Of a stretch of 64,000 bases of DNA, positions 43,619-51,819 are shown piece after piece; within the stretch, counting starts at the first letter, position 1; every line of letters begins with the position of its first letter. The notes beneath the pieces are model-generated. The model ran no database searches, was not told the DNA's origin, and saw only the letters and a list, made by a program, of their open reading frames with translations. The position numbers and the translations under genes were made by a program. This DNA is from Azospira restricta. GTDB lineage: Bacteria > Pseudomonadota > Gammaproteobacteria > Burkholderiales > Rhodocyclaceae. The stretch is taken from positions 62,001 through 126,000 of the forward strand of contig NZ_CP064781.1 of assembly GCF_016858125.1 (NCBI RefSeq). The letters run 5' to 3'.

Positions 43619-45117
43619 AGGATCACCGCGAAGGTCGCCATCACCATCAGCATCAGGTAGCGCGGCTGCTCGAGCAGCCCCTCGAGCGCCTTCAGCACCT
43701 CGCCGGCGCGCTGCAGATGGCGCAGCGCGTCGCCGCCGCCGTGCAGCACCAGCCGCGTCTCGAAGCGCTGCAGCAGGTTGGAGAGTTGCGTCAGCGCACG
43801 CCCGGCGAGGCCGGCGGCCGGCCCGTGCGCCTCGTCCGGCGTACCGAGCAGGCGCTCGATGACGCGCACGTCGAGCGCGCGCACGTCGCGCCCGAGCGCC
43901 AGCGTCGGCCGCTGCAGCAGCGTGCGCGCCAGCGCGTCGAGCCAGAAACGCTGCAGCGCCGCGGTGTAGAGCGGCATGCTGGCGGCCAGCGGCGCCGGCA
44001 GCGCCGCCGGCCGCGGCGCCAGCTGCAGGTAGGACGGCGCGAGCAGGAACTGGTAGGCGCGCCACAGCGCGTGCAGCGCCAGGTGCCAGGCGGCGAGCGT
44101 GGTCCAGCCGAGGCCGCAGGCGAGCACCATCAGCCCGACCTGGGTCACCGTCGCGAAGGCCAGCGCCGTCTTCACGTCGCTCGCGGCGCGTCCGCACAGC
44201 CAGCCGTAGAGGGCGCTCGCCGCGCCGGCCAGCGCCACTGCCGCCGCCATGTCCGGCACCTGCTGCAGCAGCGGGTTGCAGCGGATCAGCAGGAAGACGC
44301 CGGCATGCACCAGCAGCGCGCCGTAGAACACCGCCGACGACGGCGTCGGCCCCTCCAGCGCGCGCGCCAGCCACGGCGTGAACGGCAGCTGCGCCGACTT
44401 CGCCAGCGCGGCGACGACCAGGCCGAGCGCCAGCATGCGCGCCTTCACCGTCTCCGGCAGCGCGCCGCCGGCCAGTGCCGGCCATTCGACCGAGCCGAGC
44501 CACCAGTAGGCGAGGCCGATCGACAGCAGGAAGCCGGCGTCGCCGATGCGGTTGGCGACGAAGGCGAACAGCGCGTTGCCGGTGGCCTGCGGCCGCTCGT
44601 CGGCGAAGCCGATCAGCAGCCACGAGGCGAAGCCGCACAGCTCCCAGCCGACGAAGGCGAGCACCGCGTTGCCGGCGAGCACGATCAGCAGCATGCCACC
44701 GAGGAACAGCTCGAGGCCGAGGAAGAAGCGGTGGAAGCCGGGCTCGCGGTGCAGGTAGTTGATCGAGAAGGCGACCGTCGCCCAACCGACGAAGGCGACC
44801 AGCAGGCCGCTGCCGAGCGCCGGCGCGTCGAGCGTGAAGGAGATCGGCACGGCGATGCCGGGAGCGCCGAACCAGTCGCCGAGCACGACCTGCCCCGGCG
44901 CACCGGCCACCAGCGCGACGGTGCCGAGCGCGGCGAGCAGCAGCAGCGCGCCGAGCGCGGCACCGCGGGCGAGCGCGGCGGTCGGTCCCTCGCCGGCATC
45001 GCCGGCGACACCCTGCAGCTGGCGCAGCGCGATCAGCAGCGCCGCCGCCAGCGGCAGCGCCGGCGCCAGCCAGACGAGGCCGGCCCATTGCGCGAGCAGT
45101 TCGACGGCGACGCTCAT
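43615..45117 (-). CDS. dabB: DabB, NuoL-like ion-translocating subunit
   Basis: 500 residues, about 13 helices. Family knowledge: DabB couples a cation gradient to DabA so that CO2 is hydrated to bicarbonate in one direction. Here the antiporter core is visible: WELCGFASWLLIGF (TM5 Glu), LAKSAQLPFTPWLARALEGPTPSSA (TM7 Lys) and LLVHAGVFLLIR (TM8 His). It overlaps dabA by 4 bases (ATGA), and the next subunit overlaps its own stop, giving a tightly coupled set. Confidence 0.88.
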   Translation of the reverse strand: MSVAVELLAQWAGLVWLAPALPLAAALLIALRQLQGVAGDAGEGPTAALARGAALGALLLLAALGTVALVAGAPGQVVLGDWFGAPGIAVPISFTLDAPALGSGLLVAFVGWATVAFSINYLHREPGFHRFFLGLELFLGGMLLIVLAGNAVLAFVGWELCGFASWLLIGFADERPQATGNALFAFVANRIGDAGFLLSIGLAYWWLGSVEWPALAGGALPETVKARMLALGLVVAALAKSAQLPFTPWLARALEGPTPSSAVFYGALLVHAGVFLLIRCNPLLQQVPDMAAAVALAGAASALYGWLCGRAASDVKTALAFATVTQVGLMVLACGLGWTTLAAWHLALHALWRAYQFLLAPSYLQLAPRPAALPAPLAASMPLYTAALQRFWLDALARTLLQRPTLALGRDVRALDVRVIERLLGTPDEAHGPAAGLAGRALTQLSNLLQRFETRLVLHGGGDALRHLQRAGEVLKALEGLLEQPRYLMLMVMATFAVIL

Positions 45118-48100
45118 GGCGCCGGCTCCAGCAGCGCCGGCGGCAGCGGCTCGCGGTGGTCGCCCAGCCAGGCCGCCGACGAGGGCGCGCGCGGCACCGG
45201 CGCGCCGTCGCCGTGCCACGGCAGCCAGCCGCGCACCGGGTCGAACGAGAACAGCGCACCGCTCGCCGGCTCCTGCACCGCGACGTTGATCCAGCCGTTG
45301 CCGATCAGCTCGGCGAGCGGCGGCTGCCGCGCGTAGATCGCGGCGACCGTCTCGCGCGTCTGCTCGAGGACGACCAGCAGGCGCATCGGCTCGTGGATCT
45401 CGATCATCTGCCGCGGCAGCCCGGTGCGCAGGTCGGAGGCGGTGCCGTCCATGACGCCGACGAGGCCGGCGAGGTTGTGCGCGATCTTGCTGCCGCAGCC
45501 GAAGCGCAGGTTGTCGACGGTCGAGAAGTAGTACTCGAGCGCAATGCCGGCGCCGACCGGGCCGGCGGCGAGCAGGATCGCCTCGAGCACGGCGCCGTCG
45601 GCGTCGCCGTCCGGGTCGTAGGAAATCAGGAAGACGCGGCGGTCGAAGAAGGCGCCGCGGCTCATCGCACGGCGGCCGATGAAGGCGGCGGCGACGGTGG
45701 CGTGGCCGAGTTCGGGGCGCGCCTGCGACCAGTCGTGGCGGCGGCCGGCGAGGTGCGCGAGCGCCTGCGCCGGCGCCGGTGCCGGCGGCGCCGAGGCGAA
45801 GCGCCGGCAGCGCTCGACCGCGTGCCGCGCGAGCGCCTCGGCGAGATCGCCGCAGAGCGCGGCGAAGCGCTCGCGGTGGCGCTCCGGCAGCAGGTCGGCG
45901 TCGAACCAGGCGAGCGTCTCGTCGCCGGTGTTGTGCTCGGCGCCGAGGAAATGGCAGTCGTCGGGGATACGGAGGCCGCGCGCAGCGAGGCCGGCGCGCA
46001 CTTCCGGCCGGTTGGCCATCGCCGCCAAGGCGCGCGCGTTCGGCCCGCCGTGGCGGCCGGAGCAGGCGCCGCAGTCGTAGGCGGCGAGGTGCGGGTTGTT
46101 GGCGCTGTTCGAGCCGTGGCCGACGATGACGACCAGCGGCGCGAAGTCCCGGGTCAGCCCGATGCTGACCAGGAAGCCGGCGACGCGCGCGACCTGCTCT
46201 TCGTCGGTGAAGCCGGCGCGCGGCGGCGCGGCGGCCGCGTCGGCGGCCGTCAGCGCCAGCCGCGTCGGCACCGTGCCGTCGAAGCCCTCGCGCCAGCGCT
46301 GCTGCCAACGCCCCAGCGTCGTCGGCGCCAGCGCCTGCAGCGCCAGCGCACCGGCCGCCAGCGGCGCCGCCAGCGCGGTCAGCAGCGGCGCGGCGAACAG
46401 GCCGTCGCGCGTCGCCCCGTGCAGGCGCTGCTGCCATTCGAGGCGCAGCGAACGGCGCCGCGCGTGCGCGTCGGCGAGCGCTTCGGCCCCGGCGCGCGGC
46501 AACTCGCGCACTTCGTTCGCCGGCGTCACCACCACCGGGCACAGTGCCGTCGGCGCCGCGTCGTCGAGCCCGCGCCACCACATCGGCACGCCGAAGAAGC
46601 CGGCGGCGCCGAAGGTCTGCAGCGCCGGATTGACCTCCTCCAGATGCCGCCGCGTCCCCTCCTCGCGGTCGTCCATGCAGAACACCAGCTGCGCCGCGGC
46701 GCGCCCGCCGCCGGCCGTGCGGCGCCCGTGGTTGGCGGCGAGCGCGGCGTAGATCTGCCGCCGGTAGTTTTCCTCGTAGGCGAGCAGCCAGACGTAGCCG
46801 CGGCGGTCGGGGTCGAGGTCGGCGGCGGCCAGCAGCGCCTCGGCGCCGGCGCGGCCGGCGGCGGCCAGCGCCGCGGCGTCGATGCCGAGGCGCTGGGCGA
46901 GGACGAACAGCGGCCAGCGCCGGTCGGACGCGGCGGCCGCCGCCGGCGCCGCGCTGGCGCGCTCGGCCAGCTGCTCCCAGTCGTGTGCCGATGCCGCCTC
47001 GCCGTCGATCAGCCGCTGCGCAGCCTGCGCGTCGGCCTCGCTCAAGCCGCCGGAAAAGCGCGCGTGGCGCACCCACAGCTCGGCCGGGTGGGTCAGGAAA
47101 TGATCGCCGAGCTCGGAGAGGAACAGCGGCAGCCCCCAGGTGCGGCGCACCAGGTCCTCGCAGCACAGGCGCTCGAGCACGAGGCGGACGGCGAGGTAGT
47201 CGGCCATCGCCACCGGCGCCGGCTCGCCGGCGCCGCCGTGCCGGTCGCGCCACAGGAACATGCCGGACCAGCCGGGCAGGTCGAGCGCCAGCCGCTGCAG
47301 GTAGTCGCCCCAGTGGGTCTCGTTCGGGCCGAGGTGGATCAGTTCGCGGGCGATGACGTCCACCGGGTCGTCCGGCAGCGCCGCGATCTCGTCGCGCGCG
47401 GCGACCAGTTCGGCCAGCTCCCAGCCCCAGTCGACGCCGGCGCTGGCGCGCCACGCGGCGTAGAAGCCGCCGGCGCGCGCCGGGTTGCGCCAGCCGGCGA
47501 CGCCGAGGTCGAGGTGCGCGGCGAGCTGGCGGATCAGCAGCGGCCGCACCGTCTCCAGCACGTCCTCGCCGGTCAGCCGGGCGAGCAGCGCCGCCAGCGT
47601 CCACTCGCGGCCGACCCGCGACGCGAGTTCGTGCCACAGCCCGCGCACCGCCTGCCGCCATTCGGCCGGGACCGCCGGCGGCGGGAAGAAGGCGGCGAAG
47701 CGGACGTCGTCGCCGGCTGGCGCCGGCGTCGCGGTGCCGAGCAGCGCATCGGCCGCCGCCCACAGCGCGCGCAGCGCCGCCGTCTCGTCGCCGGCGGCAC
47801 GCAGCCGCGCGGCCGCTGCCGGCGACAGGTGCGGGCGGCGGCGCAGCAGCGCGCCCTCGTCCTGCAGCCAGGCGATGCGTGCCGCCGACGGCGGCGACAG
47901 GTCGTCGCGGAAGGCTTCGTGCAGCACCGCCCGCCGCGTCAGCGCCGGCCAGCCCGGCACCGGCGCGTCGGGCGCCGGCAGCGCCGCGGCGAAGGCGGCG
48001 TCGAGGTCGGCCGGCGCGATGCGGCCGGCGGCCAGCCAGGCGCGGCACTGCGCCGCCTCGGCCCACGGCCGGGCGCCGGTGAGGCGTGCCGCCTCCGCCA

Positions 48101-48248
48101 GCGCCTCCGGGAACGGCAGGTGCTGCAGCCCGTGCAGCGTGTTGTGGTGCACGAAGTTGCGGATCGGCGCCTGCGCCGGCAGCACGTGCTCGAGGTGCTC
48201 GATCCAGCCGGCGAGGCGCTCGCGCAGCGCGTGCCCGCTGCCGCTCAT
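45114..48248 (-). CDS. dabA: DabA (DUF2309), beta-carbonic-anhydrase-like subunit
   Basis: 1044 residues. Family knowledge: DabA is a zinc protein of the DAB inorganic-carbon accumulation complex, catalytic only together with DabB. The ligand set is complete: Cys524-x-Asp526-x-Arg528 in LVFCMDDREEG, and His711 with Cys726 in VIVGHGSNSANNPH...YDCGACSG. The His-x14-Cys spacing matches characterised DabA. The N-terminal domain has IRNFVHHNTLHGLQ, a family hallmark. No transmembrane helix; it should sit on the cytoplasmic face. The ATG follows GGGAGG. It overlaps dabB downstream. Confidence 0.93.
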   Translation of the reverse strand: MSGSGHALRERLAGWIEHLEHVLPAQAPIRNFVHHNTLHGLQHLPFPEALAEAARLTGARPWAEAAQCRAWLAAGRIAPADLDAAFAAALPAPDAPVPGWPALTRRAVLHEAFRDDLSPPSAARIAWLQDEGALLRRRPHLSPAAAARLRAAGDETAALRALWAAADALLGTATPAPAGDDVRFAAFFPPPAVPAEWRQAVRGLWHELASRVGREWTLAALLARLTGEDVLETVRPLLIRQLAAHLDLGVAGWRNPARAGGFYAAWRASAGVDWGWELAELVAARDEIAALPDDPVDVIARELIHLGPNETHWGDYLQRLALDLPGWSGMFLWRDRHGGAGEPAPVAMADYLAVRLVLERLCCEDLVRRTWGLPLFLSELGDHFLTHPAELWVRHARFSGGLSEADAQAAQRLIDGEAASAHDWEQLAERASAAPAAAAASDRRWPLFVLAQRLGIDAAALAAAGRAGAEALLAAADLDPDRRGYVWLLAYEENYRRQIYAALAANHGRRTAGGGRAAAQLVFCMDDREEGTRRHLEEVNPALQTFGAAGFFGVPMWWRGLDDAAPTALCPVVVTPANEVRELPRAGAEALADAHARRRSLRLEWQQRLHGATRDGLFAAPLLTALAAPLAAGALALQALAPTTLGRWQQRWREGFDGTVPTRLALTAADAAAAPPRAGFTDEEQVARVAGFLVSIGLTRDFAPLVVIVGHGSNSANNPHLAAYDCGACSGRHGGPNARALAAMANRPEVRAGLAARGLRIPDDCHFLGAEHNTGDETLAWFDADLLPERHRERFAALCGDLAEALARHAVERCRRFASAPPAPAPAQALAHLAGRRHDWSQARPELGHATVAAAFIGRRAMSRGAFFDRRVFLISYDPDGDADGAVLEAILLAAGPVGAGIALEYYFSTVDNLRFGCGSKIAHNLAGLVGVMDGTASDLRTGLPRQMIEIHEPMRLLVVLEQTRETVAAIYARQPPLAELIGNGWINVAVQEPASGALFSFDPVRGWLPWHGDGAPVPRAPSSAAWLGDHREPLPPALLEPAP

Positions 48249-48299
48249 CGCGCACCTCCCGGGAGCGGCGGCGGCAGGCTGGGCGCAGTCCGTGCCATG

Positions 48300-49751
48300 T
48301 CAGCCGCCGAACAGGCGCGCGAGCTCGCGCAGCGAGGCCGCCGAAACGGCCAGCAGCGGCGCCGGCCACAGGCCGGCGACAAGGATGCCCGCGGCCAGCG
48401 TGCCGGCGGCCAGCCCTTCGCCGGGACCGAGGTCGGCGAGCGTCGCCGCGTGCGGGCGGCCGCCCAGGCACAGGCGGCCGACGACGCGCAGCGCGTAGGC
48501 GGCGCTGATCAGCACGGCCAGCGACAGCAGCGCGACCCAGCCCTGCCAGCGGCCGAAGGCGCCGATCAGCACGTGCAGTTCGGCGACGAAGCCGGCGCCG
48601 GCCGGCAGCCCGGCGCCGGCGAGGAAGGCGAAGGCGAGCAGCGCCGCCAGCCGCGGCGCCTGCGCCGGCAGCGCGCCGATCTCGTCGAGCTGGCGCGTCT
48701 GCGTGCGCTGGTAGAGGATGCCGACGAGCAGGAACAGCAGCGCCGCGGCAAGGCCGTGCGCGGTCATCTGGTAGACGGCGCCGGCCAGCCCGGTGACGTT
48801 GAGCGCGGCGATGCCGAGCAGCACGACGCCCATGTGCGCGACCGACGAGTAGGCGACCAGCCGCTTCAGGTCGCTCTGCCGCCAGGCGAGCACGCTGCCG
48901 TAGATGAGCGAGACCAGCGCCAGCGCGGCGAGCGCGTCCTGCAGCGCCAGCACCGCCGCCGGCAGCGTCCCGGCGGCGCGGATCAGCCCGTAGCTGCCCA
49001 TCTTCAGCAGCACGCCGGAGAGCAGGATGGAGACCGGGCTCGGCGCCTCGACGTGCGCCAGCGGCAGCCAGCCGTGCAGCGGGAAGACCGGCATCTTGAC
49101 GCCGAAGCCGATGAACAGGCCGGCGAAGATCAACAGCTGCGTCGCCGGCGGCAGGCTGCGCCCGCCCTCGGCCATGTCGGCCATCGCGAAGCTGTGGCCG
49201 GGCGCGGCGTCGTAGAGCAGCAGCAGCGCGACCAGCATGAACACCGAGCCGCCCAGCGTATACAGCACGAAGTTGAGCGCCGCGCGGTGGCGCTGGGCGC
49301 CGCCCATGCGGTCGATCAGGAAGAACAGCGGGATCAGCGTCAGTTCCCAGAAGACGTAGAACAGCGACCAGTCGCGCGCCAGGAAGACGCCGAGCATCGC
49401 CGATTCGAGCACCAGCAGCAGCGAGAAGTAGAGGCGGGCGCCCTTCCTGAGCGCCCCCGAGGCGAGGACGGCGACGACGCAGAGCAGCGTCGCCAGCAGC
49501 AGCATCGGCAGCGAGATGCCGTCGACGCCCAGGGCGAAGCTGGAGCCGACGCGCGGGTTCCACGGCCGCGTCTCGAAGAACTGCTGGCCGGCGTTGCCGC
49601 TGTCGAAGCCGGCGGCGACCCACAGCGCACAGGCCAGGGTGAACAGGGCGGCGGCCAGGGCGACGCCGCGGATCAGCGCCGGGCGGCGCGCCGGCAGCAG
49701 GGCGACCAGCAGGGCACCGGACAGGGGCAGCAGTAACAGGGTTTTCAGCAC
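48300..49751 (-). CDS. NuoM-like proton-channel subunit, first gene of the DAB operon
   Basis: 483 residues, about 14 helices. It is the most canonical NuoM-like member here: [16 protein letters not shown] (TM5 Glu), [25 protein letters not shown] (TM7 Lys), [12 protein letters not shown] (TM8 Lys) and [11 protein letters not shown]. The start is a GTG with a weak ribosome site, placed 5 bases after the stop of a 5-codon open frame with a strong ribosome site. DabA starts 51 bases after its stop. Whether it belongs physically to the DAB complex is inferred from operon position. Confidence 0.82.
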   Translation of the reverse strand: MLKTLLLLPLSGALLVALLPARRPALIRGVALAAALFTLACALWVAAGFDSGNAGQQFFETRPWNPRVGSSFALGVDGISLPMLLLATLLCVVAVLASGALRKGARLYFSLLLVLESAMLGVFLARDWSLFYVFWELTLIPLFFLIDRMGGAQRHRAALNFVLYTLGGSVFMLVALLLLYDAAPGHSFAMADMAEGGRSLPPATQLLIFAGLFIGFGVKMPVFPLHGWLPLAHVEAPSPVSILLSGVLLKMGSYGLIRAAGTLPAAVLALQDALAALALVSLIYGSVLAWRQSDLKRLVAYSSVAHMGVVLLGIAALNVTGLAGAVYQMTAHGLAAALLFLLVGILYQRTQTRQLDEIGALPAQAPRLAALLAFAFLAGAGLPAGAGFVAELHVLIGAFGRWQGWVALLSLAVLISAAYALRVVGRLCLGGRPHAATLADLGPGEGLAAGTLAAGILVAGLWPAPLLAVSAASLRELARLFGG

Positions 49752-49756
49752 CGACG

Positions 49757-49774
49757 CTACCCGAGCCCTCGCAT
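49757..49774 (-). other. possible 5-codon leader open frame of the DAB operon
   Basis: AAGGAGGAG (49790-49782) stands 7 bases before an ATG that opens only five codons (M-R-G-L-G) before TAG. The operon's first GTG is 5 bases later. Terminating ribosomes could restart at that GTG, making the small frame a coupling device or attenuator-like leader. Confidence 0.35.
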
Positions 49775-49815
49775 GCCGTGTCTCCTCCTTGCGGTTATCC
49801 TTTTGATGTCCGACG

Positions 49816-49844
49816 ATTATGCCAGCACCCGGCCCCCCGGCGAA
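49816..49844 (-). promoter_or_regulatory. candidate promoter of the DAB operon
   Basis: On the minus strand: TTCGCC (49844-49839), a 17-base spacer, and CATAAT (49821-49816). The -10 is good and the -35 poor. Predicted transcription starts near 49808, giving a leader of about 57 bases that contains the short leader frame. No operator matching the RHH palindrome is visible here. Confidence 0.4.
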
Positions 49845-49856
49845 GGAACCCCCGAT

Positions 49857-50165
49857 ATGAGCACGCAGCCGCCCCCCGCCCCCGCCCGCGAAACGCGCCG
49901 GCTGCGCGTCTATGGCGTCGTCCAGGGCGTCGGCTTCCGCTGGTCGCTGTGCGCCGAGGCGCAGGCGCTGGGGCTCGTCGGCTGGGTGCGCAACCGCCGC
50001 GACGGCAGCGTCGAGGCGCTGGCGCAGGGCGAGGCGGCGGCGGTTGCGGCGCTCGTCGCCTGGGCACACCGCGGTCCGCCGGCGGCGCGGGTCAGCGCCG
50101 TCGAGACGGAGGCGACTGCCGCCGACCCGGCGCTGACCGATTTCGTACAGTTGCCCACGGCATAG
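49857..50165 (+). CDS. acyP: acylphosphatase
   Basis: 102 residues. It hydrolyses acyl phosphates. The family signature is complete: [18 protein letters not shown] (with catalytic Arg in VGFR) and [17 protein letters not shown] (catalytic Asn). The N-terminal 15 residues are a Pro-rich extension. The ATG follows GAAGGAA. It is divergent from the DAB operon with a 105-base gap. Confidence 0.93.
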   Translation: MSTQPPPAPARETRRLRVYGVVQGVGFRWSLCAEAQALGLVGWVRNRRDGSVEALAQGEAAAVAALVAWAHRGPPAARVSAVETEATAADPALTDFVQLPTA

Positions 50166-50238
50166 CCGGCGCTTTCCCGGCGACGGGAATTCGCAGTATG
50201 CTGGCGCCCCCGCAACAACCCCAATCAAGGAGAAAAGA

Positions 50239-50838
50239 ATGGCCGTCCTGGTCGGAAAACAAGCCCCCGATTTCACCGCTACCGCGGTCTTCGGCAACAA
50301 CGAGATGAAGCCCCTGAAGCTGTCGGACTATCAGGGCAAGTACGTGGCGATGTTCTTCTACCCGCTCGACTTCACCTTCGTCTGCCCGTCCGAGCTGATC
50401 GCCTTCGACCATCGCCTCGACGAGTTCAAGAAGCGCGGCGTCGAAGTCATCGGCGTCTCGATCGACTCCGAATTCACCCACCTCGCCTGGAAGAACACCC
50501 CGGTCGACAAGGGCGGCATCGGCCAGGTCCGCTACCCGCTGGTCGCCGACATCAAGCACGAGATCTGCCGCGCCTACGACGTCGAGTTCGCCGCGGCCGG
50601 CGTCGCCTTCCGCGGCTCCTTCCTGATCGACCGGAATGGCGTCGTCCGCCACCAGGTGGTCAACGACCTGCCGCTCGGCCGCAACGTCGACGAGATGCTG
50701 CGCATGGTCGACGCGCTGCAGTTCACCGAGGAGCACGGCGAGGTCTGCCCGGCCGGCTGGCAGAAGGGCAAGAAGGGGATGACCGCCTCCCCCGACGGCG
50801 TCGCCCGCTACCTGGCGGAGAACGCCGAGGCGCTCTGA
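50239..50838 (+). CDS. typical 2-Cys peroxiredoxin (AhpC/Prx1 type)
   Basis: 199 residues. It reduces peroxides in the cytoplasm. The peroxidatic Cys is in PLDFTFVCPSEL (about residue 50) and the resolving Cys in EEHGEVCPAGW (about 170), separated as in Prx1-type enzymes. RGSFLIDRNGVVRH and a C-terminal YL helix are present; the YL-type tail is associated with sensitivity to over-oxidation. Strong ribosome site AAGGAGAA. An intrinsic terminator follows 21 bases after the stop. Confidence 0.95.
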   Translation: MAVLVGKQAPDFTATAVFGNNEMKPLKLSDYQGKYVAMFFYPLDFTFVCPSELIAFDHRLDEFKKRGVEVIGVSIDSEFTHLAWKNTPVDKGGIGQVRYPLVADIKHEICRAYDVEFAAAGVAFRGSFLIDRNGVVRHQVVNDLPLGRNVDEMLRMVDALQFTEEHGEVCPAGWQKGKKGMTASPDGVARYLAENAEAL

Positions 50839-50859
50839 TCGGTCCCCGGCGCTCCGGAC

Positions 50860-50883
50860 AAGCCGCCTGCGGGCGGCTTTTTT
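50860..50883 (+). terminator. rho-independent terminator of the peroxiredoxin gene
   Basis: AAGCCGCC pairs with GGCGGCTT around TGCG, followed by six T. Confidence 0.92.
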
Positions 50884-50982
50884 GCGCGCCGGATTTGCCA
50901 TCCGGGGAACCGGATTGACCGAAATCAAAGCCCACCGATTGGCGCAATTACACAATGCGGAAACATTTTCTCCGCATATGCC

Positions 50983-51819
50983 ATGGCGCTTCGCCCCCTC
51001 CGCTGGCTCGCCCTGCTCCTCCTGTCGGCGCTGACGGCGGCGACCGCCACCGCGCCGGCGGAGGAGCGCGGCGGGCTGCGCCTGGCCGCCTCGCCGACGC
51101 TGGCGTCGCTCGCCGCCGAGGTCGTCGAGACGGTGCACCGCCAGGGCGGCCGGCTGGCGCTCGGCATCGCCGGCAGCGAAGTCGCGCTGGAGCAGCTGAC
51201 CGCCGGCCGGGTCGACGCGGCGCTGGTCGCGCGGCCGCTCAGCGAAGCCGAGTCGCGCCTGCTCGACGGCCGCGTCGTCGGCCATGACAGCCTGCTGCTG
51301 GTCGTCCACGAGCGCAACCCGCTGGACAAGATCGACGCGGCGACGGTGCGGGCGATCTTCGCGCGCGAGGTGACCGACTGGAACCAGATCGGCGCCGGCA
51401 ACGGCGGCGCCATCGTGCCGGTCACGCGCGGCCCCGGCAACGGCACGCGCACGGTGCTCGACTCCGCCTTCGGCGTCGGCCGCGCGGTCAGCGCCGGCAT
51501 CGTCGAACTCAACTCCAACCTGGCGGTGGTGCTCTACGTCACCGCCGACCCGCAGGCGATCGGCTACGTCTCGGCCGGCGCCTACGAACGCGCGCGGCAG
51601 CGCGGCCTCGGCATCAAGGCGGTGCGCCTCGGCGGCTTCACGCCGAGCGCGCAGTTCTGCGTCGGCAGCCATTACCCGCTGTGCCGCCCGCTGCTGCTGG
51701 TGAAGCGGCGCAGTACGGCGCCGACGCGGACGCAGGCGCTGCTCGAAGGCGCGCTCGGCGGACCGCTCGGCGACGACCTGTTCGTCCGCCACGGCTTCGC
51801 ACCGGCGGCCGCGCCATGA
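50983..51819 (+). CDS. periplasmic phosphate-binding-like (PstS/PBP-like) protein
   Basis: 278 residues. A signal peptide (about 1-26) precedes a PBP-like domain with the PstS-type features GSEVALEQLTAGRVDAALVARPL, LDKIDAATVRAIFAREVTDWNQIG and VTRGPGNGTRTVLD. The T-R-G-P-G-N-G-T-R loop corresponds to the anion-binding loop of phosphate-type binding proteins. No ABC permease or ATPase follows. Instead it overlaps a large GGDEF/EAL sensor gene by 4 bases, suggesting it presents a ligand to that protein rather than feeding transport. Confidence 0.8.
   Translation: MALRPLRWLALLLLSALTAATATAPAEERGGLRLAASPTLASLAAEVVETVHRQGGRLALGIAGSEVALEQLTAGRVDAALVARPLSEAESRLLDGRVVGHDSLLLVVHERNPLDKIDAATVRAIFAREVTDWNQIGAGNGGAIVPVTRGPGNGTRTVLDSAFGVGRAVSAGIVELNSNLAVVLYVTADPQAIGYVSAGAYERARQRGLGIKAVRLGGFTPSAQFCVGSHYPLCRPLLLVKRRSTAPTRTQALLEGALGGPLGDDLFVRHGFAPAAAP

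Noticed and set aside
43615-49623. A 2002-codon minus-strand frame across the DAB operon, and a 1526-codon plus-strand frame at 45156-49736.
   Set aside because: The first contains DabB only in its last third and otherwise reads out of frame through dabA and the first channel gene. The second is antisense. Both result from high GC and few stops.
40630-49751. Respiratory Complex I (nuo) or Mrp-type Na+/H+ antiporter operon.
   Set aside because: Only antiporter-like subunits occur. NuoA-K peripheral and small subunits and MrpC/E/F/G are absent, while DabA (DUF2309) is present with its full zinc-ligand set.
38957-49751. A carboxysome locus.
   Set aside because: No RuBisCO, CsoS2, shell BMC or pentamer genes are seen; the CsoSCA-like protein stands alone.
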